Shown here piece by piece: positions 10,541-20,174 of a stretch of DNA of 64,000 nucleotides. The stretch is from assembly GCA_030835825.1 (NCBI GenBank), contig JAURRA010000028.1:1-64000 (forward strand). Reading direction: 5' to 3'. A model generated the notes under the pieces. It was not told where the DNA came from, ran no database searches, and worked only from the letters and a program-made list of their open reading frames with translations. How positions within the stretch are numbered: position 1 is the first letter of the stretch; every line of letters starts with the position of its first letter. The DNA comes from Flavobacteriaceae bacterium (GTDB taxonomy: Bacteria; Bacteroidota; Bacteroidia; Flavobacteriales; Flavobacteriaceae). A program made the translations under genes and the position numbers.

Positions 10541-12082
10541 ATGATGCAAGCAGACGATCAATTCAAAAAAGTCCTATCTCACGCCAAAGAGTATGGCTTT
10601 GTTTTTCAAAGTAGTGACATATATGATGGCCTAAGTGCGGTCTATGACTATGGACAAAATGGATCGGCGCTAAAGAATAATATTCGCAATTATTGGTGGC
10701 AATCCATGGTTCAACTCAATGATAATATCGTAGGTATTGATGCGGCTATTTTTATGCATCCAACGACATGGAAGGCCTCTGGACATGTGGATGCCTTTAA
10801 TGATCCACTCATTGATAATAAGGACTCAAAGAAGAGATACCGCGCTGATGTTTTGATAGAGGATTATATTGCTAAAATAGAGGCGAAAATAGATAAAGAG
10901 GTTTCCAAAGCAGCAAAACGATTTGGAGAAAGTTTTGATAAAGATCAATTTCTAGCCACCAATGGAAGGGTTGTGGAATACACAGCCAAAATTACAGCCA
11001 TTCAAAAACGCTTAGGGCAGAGTTTAGAGGCTGAAGACTTGACCGATGTAAAAGCCTTGATTGAGGAATTAGAAATTGTTTGCCCTGTCTCCGGCAGTAA
11101 GAATTGGACAGAGGTTAAGCAGTTCAATTTGATGTTCGGGACAAAACTAGGAGCATCGGCCGAACACGCCATGGATCTATACTTGCGGCCAGAAACGGCT
11201 CAAGGTATTTTTGTCAATTTTTTGAATGTACAAAAGTCTGGCAGAATGAAAATCCCTTTTGGTATTGCTCAGACAGGTAAGGCCTTCAGGAATGAAATTG
11301 TAGCAAGGCAATTTATCTTTAGAATGAGGGAATTTGAACAAATGGAAATGCAGTTTTTTGTTCGTCCTGGCACCCAAAAAGATTGGTATGAAAGCTGGAA
11401 AGCAAAACGACTCAAATGGCATTTGTCATTAGGAATTGATGCAGAAAACTTCCGTTTCCACGATCATGATAAATTAGCACACTATGCTGACGCCGCTGCA
11501 GATATAGAATTCAAGTTTCCATTTGGATTTAAAGAATTGGAAGGTATACACTCCAGAACGGATTTTGATTTGTCTCAGCACCAAAATCACTCTGGTAAGA
11601 AATTGCAATATTTTGACAATGAAACTCAAGAGCACTATGTGCCCTATGTTATTGAAACTTCCATTGGTCTAGATCGCATGTTTTTGGCCATATTTTCCAA
11701 TGCGCTGCAGGAAGAGGATCTTGGAGATGGTAATTTCCGAACCGTGTTGAGACTTCCAGCCGTCTTAGCTCCGATCAAAGTGGCTGTTTTGCCGCTTGTT
11801 AAAAAAGATGGATTGCCAGAATTAGCACAGCAAATCGTTGACAATCTAAAATTCGATTGTGCTGTAGAGTTTGATCAAAAGGATGCGGTGGGTCGTCGTT
11901 ACAGAAGACAAGATGCCCTTGGCACCCCGTTTTGCATTACTGTTGATCATCAAACTTTAGAGGATCAAACCGTCACACTCCGCCATCGCGATAGCATGGC
12001 TCAGGAGCGACTTTCTGTTTCCGAAGCCATAAAACAGGTCATCGAGACGACCTCCCTTTCCAAGTGGTTAAAGAAATTGTAA
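10541..12082 (+). CDS. glyS: Glycine--tRNA ligase (single-chain alpha2 type)
   Basis: A 513-aa class II synthetase that charges tRNA-Gly, of the eukaryote/archaeon-like homodimeric form rather than the alpha2beta2 form. Diagnostic segments are visible: YGFVFQSSDIYDGLSAVYDYG near the start, YLRPETAQGIFVNF, the motif-2 region QTGKAFRNEI, the motif-3 region SIGLDRMF and a C-terminal anticodon-binding domain (about 415-513). A TTG start at 10511 gives an implausible leader and is rejected; ATG 10541 or 10544 fits. A perfect -7 element TATTTTTG (10529-10536) ends only four bases before 10541, so the mRNA may be nearly leaderless. Confidence 0.96.
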   Translation: MMQADDQFKKVLSHAKEYGFVFQSSDIYDGLSAVYDYGQNGSALKNNIRNYWWQSMVQLNDNIVGIDAAIFMHPTTWKASGHVDAFNDPLIDNKDSKKRYRADVLIEDYIAKIEAKIDKEVSKAAKRFGESFDKDQFLATNGRVVEYTAKITAIQKRLGQSLEAEDLTDVKALIEELEIVCPVSGSKNWTEVKQFNLMFGTKLGASAEHAMDLYLRPETAQGIFVNFLNVQKSGRMKIPFGIAQTGKAFRNEIVARQFIFRMREFEQMEMQFFVRPGTQKDWYESWKAKRLKWHLSLGIDAENFRFHDHDKLAHYADAAADIEFKFPFGFKELEGIHSRTDFDLSQHQNHSGKKLQYFDNETQEHYVPYVIETSIGLDRMFLAIFSNALQEEDLGDGNFRTVLRLPAVLAPIKVAVLPLVKKDGLPELAQQIVDNLKFDCAVEFDQKDAVGRRYRRQDALGTPFCITVDHQTLEDQTVTLRHRDSMAQERLSVSEAIKQVIETTSLSKWLKKL

Positions 12083-12115
12083 AAATTTCACTTTAAAAGC
12101 ATCATAGGTATTTAG

Positions 12116-12143
12116 CTTAACTTTATTTGTTAAGTTTCTTTTT
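12116..12143 (+). terminator. Possible weak terminator after glyS
   Basis: CTTAAC and GTTAAG form a six-pair AT-rich stem with a 7-base loop, followed by TTTCTTTTT. It is in the right place and orientation to end the glyS transcript, 34 bases after its stop. The weak stem keeps confidence low. Confidence 0.35.
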
Positions 12144-12293
12144 AGTATAAATCAAATATACTTTATTGGTCAATTTTATTAATATTACGTACTTAACTAT
12201 TTGATTTACAGACTAATATATCTTTATTTTTCTTTTAAAACAGAAAAATAGTCATTACCTTCGCTTAATTAATTCTCTAAAATCTTCCTTGAT

Positions 12294-12432
12294 ATGAAAA
12301 AACAGTTACACTTCTTTATTTTGGCTAGGTTACAGCCATATCTTGAATATGTCTTTTATGCCTTCGGGAGTTTACTTTGTTACATTAGGTAACGATCACG
12401 TCCAGCAATCTGGCAGAATCATTGGCGAGTAA
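12294..12432 (+). pseudogene. Internally deleted remnant of a T9SS-secreted protein gene
   Basis: ATG at 12294 opens a signal-peptide-like start (MKKQLHFFILA) that stops at 12392. Overlapping it in another frame, about 12337-12432 encodes LNMSFMPSGVYFVTLGN followed by ...GRIIGE and a stop. That is the end of a type A type IX secretion sorting domain. It matches the last 28 residues of the intact protein just downstream at about 16 of 28 positions (NMSYMSAGVYIVTIGN ...RIIVK), and the N-terminus resembles MKTKLHIFLF of the same protein. I infer that a tandem paralogue lost its whole interior, leaving both ends fused out of frame. The hairpin terminator at 12455-12479 still follows it. Confidence 0.72.
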
Positions 12433-12454
12433 TTAGTTGCTTGGATTTTAGTTG

Positions 12455-12479
12455 AAAAGCGCCTTCGGGCGCTTTTTTT
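12455..12479 (+). terminator. Rho-independent terminator with TTCG tetraloop
   Basis: AAAAGCGCC and GGCGCTTTT form a nine-pair stem closed by TTCG, followed by a T run to 12479. It is a strong, canonical terminator. It follows the deleted T9SS gene and no intact gene, so it probably belonged to that gene. Confidence 0.9.
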
Positions 12480-12596
12480 ATTCATTGTAGTAAGAATAAT
12501 TGGGCATTTAGAAATTGATATAATTAATAAAAATTACAATTATTCTAAATGAATTTTATTAAGTATATTAGACAACATTTTAAAAGTTATTCCTTA

Positions 12597-15572
12597 ATGA
12601 AAACAAAATTACACATTTTTCTTTTCACTATTCTTTGCTCGACTTTGACTTTGGCTCAGACCAACGAAAACAAACCTCAAAAACCAAATTATGTTGGCGC
12701 CCCTACGTCAGTGCTGAAGGTGCCGTCGATAGCATCAAGAGCAACATTGGTGCGACCAGACTTGAGTCGAGAAACAGTCATGCAGGATGGAAGAGCATCG
12801 CGGTATGATGTCATTCCAGGAAAAGGATCAACGGGAAACGATCCTTTACTTGAAAAATCCTCAAAATTGAAAAATAGTATCGCCACAAGGGATGCTGACT
12901 TGGTATTCGAAACAGCCACATCGAGCTCCCAGCCGACAGATCCGGCTGCTGCAGTAGGTCCTGATCATTACATCACAGTGACCAATACCGCTTTTCAAAT
13001 TTTTGACAAAAGTGGAAATTCACTAACAGGTGGTTTGCTATCGCCAAATCCAACCATTTTCTCCGCTTCAGGTTGTTGCGATTTGACAGCTTCCTATGAC
13101 AATGCGGCAGATAGATATGTCTTGACATTTTTAGGTGGGGGCGCTCAGGTAGCAATATCCGAAGGTCCAGACCCTGTTAACGATGGCTGGACAGTTTATA
13201 CTTATGCTGCCATAAGTGATTATCAAAAACTTTCAGTTTGGAGAGATGGGTATTATATGACTGAAAATACAGGCTCTGCAAACAAAATTCATGTTTTTGA
13301 AAGAGATAAAATGATTGCAGGAGACCCTTCGGCTCAAATAGTGTCGTTTTCACTTCCGGGATTAACTACTAATGGATTTCATAGTCCGCAATTTTTTAAC
13401 ATTGCTTCATCTAATTTTCCAACCGAAGGAGGCGCCCCCATTGTTTATATGCAAGACGACGCGTGGTTAGGTATTAGCACTGATCATATAAAAATGTGGC
13501 TCGTGGACATGGACTGGACAACTGTTGCCAATTCACAAGTTTCGGCAGCAACTCAATTTGATGTCACAGATTTTGTGAGTGTATTTGATAATGCTGGTTT
13601 TTCTAATTTAACTCAGCCCAATGGCGGATCGGCCATAGATGCACTTCAGGCGACTATTATGAATCAGGCAACATTTAGGAAATTTGGATCGCACAACAGC
13701 GCTGTGTTTAACTTTGTGGTAGATGTCGATGGTACATTGGCCAAACAAGCAGGGATTCGATGGTACGAAATGCGTCAAGATACTGACGGCGGACCTTGGA
13801 CTATTTATCAAGAAGGAACCTATATTGGGCCTGACAACCGACACGTTTGGAATGCGAGTATGTCTATTGATATCTTAGGCAATATAGGTATGGGATATAC
13901 AGGAATGTCGAGCGGTAATAGTACTGATACTTCTGTGCGTGTGGGGTCTTACTACACGGGTAGATATGCTAATGATGACCTTGATGTTATGACAGTAGCC
14001 GAAGGAGTCATTTTTCAAGGAAACTCAAACATACCTGGGACGCGTTATGGTGATTACAGTAAAATAGATATTGATCCTGACGGAGGGAAAAAGTTTTGGT
14101 TTGTCAATGAAGTGATGGATACCCAACGTAAAAATATTGCAGGAGTATTTCAAATAGCTGCAATTACCAGTAATGATGTTGGAGTTATTGCGATTAATGC
14201 ACCAGTTGATGGGTCATTGACCAATTCAGAAGCAGTTACTATAACGATTTTCAATTACGGCTTAAACGAAGCATCAAATTTTGATGTAACCTATCAAGTC
14301 GATAGTGGTGCACTAGTTACGGAGACGTTCACTAGCTCTTTAGCGTCGAATGCGACAGCTGAATTTACATTTGCAACAACGGCTGATTTTTCAACCGTAG
14401 GTCAAACCTACAGTATTACAGCAGCAACAGCAATGACATCCGATGAAGATGCGAACAATGATAGCACTACGGTGAGTGTGACACACCTCTTTTCTGGAGA
14501 TGTTGGCGTTACAGCCATTTCGGCTCCTACTACGGGCCAGCTCGGTGCTGCCGAAACGGTAACAGTGACTATTACTAATTTTGGAGCCGAAACACAGACG
14601 AGCATACCATTAAGTTATTCGATTGATGGAGGAACCTTAGTTAACGAAACCTATACTGGATCTATAGCACCAGGCGCTACGGTAAATTATACTTTTACTG
14701 CTACTGCTGATCTCTCAATTGTTGGATCAACCTACCTCATCACAGCTACAACTGATTTAAATGGGGACGGAGATGACAGTAATGACAGCTTTTCTGTTAC
14801 TGTGAATAATGTTCTGGCTTATTGTGAACCCATTGCGATTGATGGTTGTAACGTTGACGGGATAAAAAGGTTCGTCTTAGTAGATATTGATGCCGATGAT
14901 GGAGGCAATGGCTGTAATGGCGCCAATGGATATGAAAATAGGACAGATCTTTCAACGGATCTTGTTGTTAGTGCAACAGCAGCAACCAGTTTTACGCTTC
15001 AAGCTCAACACAATTGGATTTCTAGTCCAACTGCTGAAAAACTATCTGTTTGGATTGATTTCGATGATTCAGGAACTTTTGAAACTTCAGAACGTTTGAT
15101 TTCGGGGGTCTCATTTTTATCAGCGGGACAATTGAATAATTTTACTTTGACCATTCCAGCCAATGCAGCTTTAGGCTCACACACTTTAAGAGCAAAAGCA
15201 ATTGACAGCACTGCTTCTGGGAATATTTTGGAGCCCTGTTCGGATTTTGCTTACGGTGAGGTTCAAGATTATACCGTTGTCTTAACAACGACAGTTGGCT
15301 TCGAAGATTTGGGCATGGATTCGTCTTTTCAAATTGTTGATATGGACAATAACCAATTCGAAATTTCGCTTCCTACTTCAGAATTTAGTGACCAACTGGA
15401 GTTAAAAGTGTACAACACTTTAGGTCAACAAATCTATTGGAGATCGTTGTTTAATGAAACGGGCTTAGGATACCAACACCAATTGAACATGTCTTACATG
15501 TCAGCAGGAGTGTATATAGTGACAATTGGAAATACGGAAGTAAGCGAGTCTCAACGAATCATTGTAAAATAG
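12597..15572 (+). CDS. T9SS-exported multidomain surface protein (CARDB-like repeats, GEVED domain)
   Basis: A 991-aa secreted protein. ATG 12597 gives a clean signal peptide (MKTKLHIFLFTILCS...TLAQ); the in-frame ATG at 12549 would add a 16-residue extension. Residues ~95-500 form a large domain starting PTDPAAAVGPDHYITVTN, seen in other secreted Bacteroidota proteins and of unknown fold to me. Two tandem CARDB-like repeats follow, beginning DVGVIAINAPVDG and DVGVTAISAPTTG. Next is a GEVED-type segment ending FAYGEVQDYTV. The last ~75 residues are a type A T9SS C-terminal sorting domain ending in SAGVYIVTIGN...RIIVK. It should be exported by Sec, then T9SS, and anchored or released. Its partner or substrate cannot be told from sequence. 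Confidence 0.88.
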   Translation: MKTKLHIFLFTILCSTLTLAQTNENKPQKPNYVGAPTSVLKVPSIASRATLVRPDLSRETVMQDGRASRYDVIPGKGSTGNDPLLEKSSKLKNSIATRDADLVFETATSSSQPTDPAAAVGPDHYITVTNTAFQIFDKSGNSLTGGLLSPNPTIFSASGCCDLTASYDNAADRYVLTFLGGGAQVAISEGPDPVNDGWTVYTYAAISDYQKLSVWRDGYYMTENTGSANKIHVFERDKMIAGDPSAQIVSFSLPGLTTNGFHSPQFFNIASSNFPTEGGAPIVYMQDDAWLGISTDHIKMWLVDMDWTTVANSQVSAATQFDVTDFVSVFDNAGFSNLTQPNGGSAIDALQATIMNQATFRKFGSHNSAVFNFVVDVDGTLAKQAGIRWYEMRQDTDGGPWTIYQEGTYIGPDNRHVWNASMSIDILGNIGMGYTGMSSGNSTDTSVRVGSYYTGRYANDDLDVMTVAEGVIFQGNSNIPGTRYGDYSKIDIDPDGGKKFWFVNEVMDTQRKNIAGVFQIAAITSNDVGVIAINAPVDGSLTNSEAVTITIFNYGLNEASNFDVTYQVDSGALVTETFTSSLASNATAEFTFATTADFSTVGQTYSITAATAMTSDEDANNDSTTVSVTHLFSGDVGVTAISAPTTGQLGAAETVTVTITNFGAETQTSIPLSYSIDGGTLVNETYTGSIAPGATVNYTFTATADLSIVGSTYLITATTDLNGDGDDSNDSFSVTVNNVLAYCEPIAIDGCNVDGIKRFVLVDIDADDGGNGCNGANGYENRTDLSTDLVVSATAATSFTLQAQHNWISSPTAEKLSVWIDFDDSGTFETSERLISGVSFLSAGQLNNFTLTIPANAALGSHTLRAKAIDSTASGNILEPCSDFAYGEVQDYTVVLTTTVGFEDLGMDSSFQIVDMDNNQFEISLPTSEFSDQLELKVYNTLGQQIYWRSLFNETGLGYQHQLNMSYMSAGVYIVTIGNTEVSESQRIIVK

Positions 15573-15593
15573 TGTATCGCATCTATGCTGAGT

Positions 15594-15624
15594 AAAAAAG
15601 AGCGCTTATAGCGCTCTTTTTTTT
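15594..15624. terminator. Bidirectional rho-independent terminator
   Basis: A run of A, then GAGCGCT, a 3-base TAT loop, AGCGCTC and a run of eight T. The symmetric A and T runs let it end both the T9SS cargo gene (+) and the converging trpG-type gene (-), whose stop codons lie on either side. Confidence 0.9.
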
Positions 15625-16186
15625 ATTGTTCTAGCCAATTCCTCAAAATTTCTTTGCCATGGGAGGTCATAATGGATTCGGGATGAAACTGCACGGCGCA
15701 TATGTCAAAAGTTTTGTGCCTTATGGCCATAGTAATACCGGCTTCATCTTGAGCGGTGACGGTTAAACAGGCAGGCAGGGGGGTGGCAGCAGCCCATGAA
15801 TGATATCTTCCAACATCGATTGTTGCAGGTAAATTTTTGAAAAGAGGGTCGTTTGGATTGATTTGAACTTCTGTTGAAACCCCGTGAAATACTTGATCAA
15901 GATTTGTAATTGTACCGCCATAAACCTCTACAATAGCTTGAAGACCAAGACATACGCCTAAAATCTTTTTGGTTGAGCCGTATCTTAAAATGACTTCCAT
16001 CAGTAATCCTGCATCTTTTGGCAGTCCCGGACCTGGTGACAATACAATGGTCTCAAATAGTTCAAGCTCATCAAGATCAAATTGATCGTTTTGCTTTACA
16101 GTAACAGCGCAATCAAGTTCTTCGAAATAGTGCACCAAATTATAGGTGAATGAATCATAATTATCAACTACAAAAACTTTCTTCAT
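15623..16186 (-). CDS. trpG: Anthranilate / aminodeoxychorismate synthase glutamine amidotransferase subunit
   Basis: A 187-aa class I glutamine amidotransferase that supplies ammonia to the chorismate-using partner for tryptophan or folate synthesis. The start at 16186 gives the standard N-terminus MKKVFVVDNYDSFTYN; an upstream in-frame ATG at 16219 would add 11 unusual residues. The oxyanion segment LSPGPGLPKDAG, the nucleophile elbow GVCLGLQAI and the catalytic His-Glu in VQFHPESIMTSHG are all present. No trpE or pabB lies nearby, so it cannot be assigned to one pathway; such solitary copies often serve both. It is followed by a bidirectional terminator. Confidence 0.92.
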   Translation of the reverse strand: MKKVFVVDNYDSFTYNLVHYFEELDCAVTVKQNDQFDLDELELFETIVLSPGPGLPKDAGLLMEVILRYGSTKKILGVCLGLQAIVEVYGGTITNLDQVFHGVSTEVQINPNDPLFKNLPATIDVGRYHSWAAATPLPACLTVTAQDEAGITMAIRHKTFDICAVQFHPESIMTSHGKEILRNWLEQ

Positions 16187-16236
16187 AGAGGTCAAAATTA
16201 TAGAATATTTGACTGCCATAAAGAATGTGATGTTAT

Positions 16237-16557
16237 TTATTGAGTAGATACGTCAATTACTTGGGCTGGAAGCAGGTTGTCGCATCTATTAGCCTGTCTT
16301 AGCCGAACAATTTTAAGAATTATTTGTTGGCCGTTTTTCAGCTGGTGACTTGGTAGTTTTGATTCGGCATCGATTAAGTCAAAGGTTTCATCGCTCGACA
16401 CACTTTTGAATTGATACTTGCAAGGGCTGTCTTCAACAATTGCGAGAAGTCCTGAGAGATATCCTTCGGGAATAGCGATGGGTTTGTCTGGCTTTTGACT
16501 TTTACACGACAATGTGAATAGCGCAATAAGAGATAGAAGATTTACTAGAGGTTTCAT
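16237..16557 (-). CDS. Small hypothetical lipoprotein
   Basis: A 106-aa protein with a lipoprotein signal: hydrophobic LLSLIALFTLSC, Cys about residue 18 being the likely lipidation site. The mature part is ~89 residues with no recognised domain; it has two further cysteines (in SPCKYQF and NRCDNL) that could form a disulfide in the periplasm. It lies between trpG and the large outer-membrane protein gene on the same strand, with short gaps, so it could share a transcript with the latter. Function unknown. Confidence 0.7.
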   Translation of the reverse strand: MKPLVNLLSLIALFTLSCKSQKPDKPIAIPEGYLSGLLAIVEDSPCKYQFKSVSSDETFDLIDAESKLPSHQLKNGQQIILKIVRLRQANRCDNLLPAQVIDVSTQ

Positions 16558-16593
16558 GGGGTTTCGTTTTGTTAAATATACAAATATTTAGTT

Positions 16594-19500
16594 TTAAAAA
16601 TTAGCTCGTAGTTGAATAGTTCCGGTGTGAATAGTCTTTAGATCGGTCGATTTTCTTCCAAAATAATTGACATTTAAGTCCAGTGTTTTGGTCAATTTTT
16701 GCTGTCCCACCAGAGACCAAGTCCAGTTTTCGCCAGTTTGTAAACCCTCTAGAAGTTGATAGGCTACGGGTGTATTGCCTTGACCTGTAAAGTCATTTTT
16801 AATGTATCTCAATTCAGCATTTAAGGTCGATGAGGTCTTAAAAGCAGATGAAAAGCTAAGGGCTAATTGTTGCTGATTTAGGGATTCTTTTGCGTTTATT
16901 TGGTTCTCTGTCTGGCGCCACTCACCTATAAAATTTAGTTGGGAGCTCGCGTCAAAGTTATAAGATAAATGGGGGGAGATTGAGCTTGTATGTAATTCAA
17001 AATTCCTGCCGGGAAAGGATTCGCTGCGCCGCTTTACGATTTCCTTTTCAGCGGACATGTTAGCCACCCAATTGGGATGGAATTGATGAATCCACCTCAT
17101 TTGGTGTCTTTCGGATTCATTTTTAATCAGTCCAGTGCTCCACAGGTTTTGAGATTGGTTTCTGATATAATAATACGTACTGTTGTGCTGTTGCTCATCC
17201 CGATTAAAATGAAGACTGTTGCGCAATTGCAGGTCTAAAGCGAGGACGTCGGCAGACTCCCAATCAGTGATGTTAAAATCAAAATTATTTATGCCTCTCT
17301 TAGCTTTACGGTCGAGCGAAAAAGAAGTTTGATTATAAAATTTTTGGATTAATTTTCCGTCCGTATTAGCTGTCATAAGCTTTGGGTTTATAATGAAGTT
17401 TTGACGAAAAACCTGTTGTTGCGTTTTTACAAATACTTGATGGGGTAGAAAAAGCCGGACATAAATCCCTTGGTCTTGAAAGTTTGCAATTTCAAATTCC
17501 TCTAACTCCTGAATACCATTTCCGTTGTAATCTATCCAGGTATAGCTGCCCTGGCCAGGCTCGACTTCAACAAAAGTATAGCCTTGTTGAGGCAATTGAC
17601 CAGAGCTTGTCTCAACTAAAGTCTGCCAATCAATTAATTTTTTGAACAAATTTTGACGGTATTGTATTCTGGCATTCAGGGTTTCTTCGCCATCAGAATC
17701 TTGCGCAAATGCGGTTTGTTTTCGGTAGTTGGCAAATAAAGACAGTTGACTTACCGAGCTCTTAATTACCGTAGAATTTATATATACCGTACTGGCATGG
17801 TTGGCTTTTTGAATACTCCCGTTATAAACACTGTCATTAACGTGAAATCGATAACCAATAGTTCCATGGATTCCTAGGCTATCACCGACCCCTATATATC
17901 CATCCAGGTGTTTAAAGCGATTGCTTAGTGGGGACATGTCCTCGGTAAGACTATTCTGCTTTTTCAGATCTTCTGCATTCAAAATTATTCCCGCTCGCCA
18001 GGTGTCCTCAATATATTCTATCCTCTGATATAATCTCAGGAAACGTGTTTGGTAGAGCCCGTTCACACTTAAAACACTTGATTCGGTTACTGAAGTCAAT
18101 CGATTATTGGTCCATTGCGCATCAAACTTGTGTTTTTGACCGTTGTAATGATCTCCTTGATTCAGACTCTCGTAACCATAAGTGAAGGCAGCTGTGCTGT
18201 CTTTGATTGCCGTAAGGTAATTCCTTATGTATTGACGTGCGCCCGAAACATCCTGAAGATCCCAGTCCCTGTTAAATTCAATTGAGTAGAGTGCCTCGAT
18301 GCTTTTAAAATTGTTATGAACTTTTTGAAAAGCACTTTTTACTTGCCACTGCCACGGATTGTCATCCTTTGAAAATTTGTGTAAAAATTGAAGATTTCCA
18401 GCAAAGCCGTTATTGTCATTATCATCAATGTTTGAAAACAAATTTTGATCATATTGACTGGCAGCTAAATCAAAGTCAATTTTGGATTTAGGGCCTACTT
18501 GATACCCACCTACGATATTAGCTAAACGCAGGCTTTGAGGAGCGACGAGTCGAACAATAGGCTCGAAACTACCTTGAGGTACGCCGTCGATTGGCGCAAC
18601 ATAGGCGTAAATATAAGCTATTGCATCAGTTGAAATCAATTGATAGTTCCCTTGATTCGTCCCTACATTGGTAAATTTCAGCGCATACAGTTCATCGTCT
18701 GGATTATTTGAGTATTGGAATACCTCTTGACCATCAATCGTAATTTTTTTGTAAAGAATTCTATTCTGATCAAATGGAGTCATTTCTTCGTAAGGCGCAA
18801 AAATGCCCTCAGGACCATCTCTAGCTTCCGATAAATACAGTTGTTGTACTTCTGTTAAATTTTGTTGTAGTGGTTGATTTTTCAGATCACTTTCTGAAAA
18901 CACGGTCCCCTTTATACGCCAATTATCGCTGTTGTATGCACCTCCGTTGAAGGTCATGAATCGGGTATAATTGCGATCACTGTATTGATAATCGGCAGAA
19001 ATTCTCATATCCGAAGTGATTGGTAATGTGGCTGTAAAGAGAATTTCGCCAGCATTGTAATCGATAGTATAATCCTTGTCTTGACCTCGTTCCAAGAGAA
19101 TCCCATTAATATAAATTCTTTCACTACCTGAAACAATAAGAACATAAAGTTCGCCATTTTCCCCCTTAAGCTTATAAGGCCCTTGGTTGCCCTCAACACC
19201 TCGAAATTGAGATCGTGCAAATTGGCCTTTTGCCAGAGCTGCTGATGCAAAAAGTTGTTTTTCAGATTCATTGCTGTGCCATTGAGAATTGAAAGAAATG
19301 CCTTGTATCCGTTTTGAAAAATTAGCAAATTCTGTATTTTGGTGGGTTATGTCAATATCCCCCCCTCTTAGTCGCCATTGGGAACTTTCGAATTCTATAA
19401 AGATTTGATCGAATTCATCAAGACGTTTTGAATATCCGCCATCTTGAATAGGAATGTTTGCATCTTGGATGGATGCTCGAAGTGTCACATTTTCGTTGAG

Positions 19501-20022
19501 GTTTCCGTAAATTTTAAGATCCAAATTACTGTTTAACACAGTATTTTGATTATTGCCAATGGTCAATCCTCGCGATAAGGCCCCCGAACTATTGAGGCCT
19601 CCAAAGAAAGTTTGGTCTTGATCGAGTCTTGGTTGTTTAAGCCGATAAAGTCGCTCTAGATTGCCGGTATTTCTAACGATTAGCGCGTCATCTAAACTTT
19701 GATAACTATCGGTTAAAAACGTTGGAAATCGGGAGTATTCGATCACCACTGAGTCGGCGGAGGGTGCTGACAGAAATCTCAACTCGGCCTTTGAATAGTC
19801 AACTTTGTAAGTATGGGGTAAAATCAATTCACCTTTCTTATTTCTCACCACAAGGGGTTTTTGAGAGTCTATGCTTACAGCGTCTATAGTTAATGGATTT
19901 TGGACAGCTACAGTCACGCGAACATCTAAGTTTGAGTTCACTTGTGCCTTGCTTTGCCATACTGCTACTATAAGACAGCAGGTACAAATCCAACCACTGA
20001 AAGATGTCATATTATTCCACAC
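16594..20022 (-). CDS. Very large outer-membrane beta-barrel-type protein with SprA-like N-terminal motif
   Basis: A 1142-aa exported protein, signal peptide within the first ~27 residues (ending SKAQ). After a beta-rich N-terminal domain it carries the stretch SRGLTIGNNQNTVLNSNLDL, then DANIPIQDGGYSKRLDEFDQ. As I recall, very similar wording occurs in SprA, the giant T9SS translocon protein. The rest shows alternating-strand patterns of long barrels and ends in an aromatic-containing strand (GTIQLRANF), as outer-membrane barrels do. Near residue 830 there is a calcium-loop-like segment, DYNGNGIQELEEFE. It is less than half the size of SprA, so it is a relative or analogue, not SprA. Specific function unknown. 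Confidence 0.68.
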   Translation of the reverse strand: MWNNMTSFSGWICTCCLIVAVWQSKAQVNSNLDVRVTVAVQNPLTIDAVSIDSQKPLVVRNKKGELILPHTYKVDYSKAELRFLSAPSADSVVIEYSRFPTFLTDSYQSLDDALIVRNTGNLERLYRLKQPRLDQDQTFFGGLNSSGALSRGLTIGNNQNTVLNSNLDLKIYGNLNENVTLRASIQDANIPIQDGGYSKRLDEFDQIFIEFESSQWRLRGGDIDITHQNTEFANFSKRIQGISFNSQWHSNESEKQLFASAALAKGQFARSQFRGVEGNQGPYKLKGENGELYVLIVSGSERIYINGILLERGQDKDYTIDYNAGEILFTATLPITSDMRISADYQYSDRNYTRFMTFNGGAYNSDNWRIKGTVFSESDLKNQPLQQNLTEVQQLYLSEARDGPEGIFAPYEEMTPFDQNRILYKKITIDGQEVFQYSNNPDDELYALKFTNVGTNQGNYQLISTDAIAYIYAYVAPIDGVPQGSFEPIVRLVAPQSLRLANIVGGYQVGPKSKIDFDLAASQYDQNLFSNIDDNDNNGFAGNLQFLHKFSKDDNPWQWQVKSAFQKVHNNFKSIEALYSIEFNRDWDLQDVSGARQYIRNYLTAIKDSTAAFTYGYESLNQGDHYNGQKHKFDAQWTNNRLTSVTESSVLSVNGLYQTRFLRLYQRIEYIEDTWRAGIILNAEDLKKQNSLTEDMSPLSNRFKHLDGYIGVGDSLGIHGTIGYRFHVNDSVYNGSIQKANHASTVYINSTVIKSSVSQLSLFANYRKQTAFAQDSDGEETLNARIQYRQNLFKKLIDWQTLVETSSGQLPQQGYTFVEVEPGQGSYTWIDYNGNGIQELEEFEIANFQDQGIYVRLFLPHQVFVKTQQQVFRQNFIINPKLMTANTDGKLIQKFYNQTSFSLDRKAKRGINNFDFNITDWESADVLALDLQLRNSLHFNRDEQQHNSTYYYIRNQSQNLWSTGLIKNESERHQMRWIHQFHPNWVANMSAEKEIVKRRSESFPGRNFELHTSSISPHLSYNFDASSQLNFIGEWRQTENQINAKESLNQQQLALSFSSAFKTSSTLNAELRYIKNDFTGQGNTPVAYQLLEGLQTGENWTWSLVGQQKLTKTLDLNVNYFGRKSTDLKTIHTGTIQLRANF

Positions 20023-20174
20023 TTCATATCAAACTAAATTTAGCGTAATTTATTTTGCCAAAACCTATTATTGATCAGATTGACTGATGAAACTTAGATT
20101 ATTAGTTTGTTTTAATAATATTATAAGGGAAAAGCCTCAAATTTAAATAGACTTAGTAACTTCGTTGATATTTT

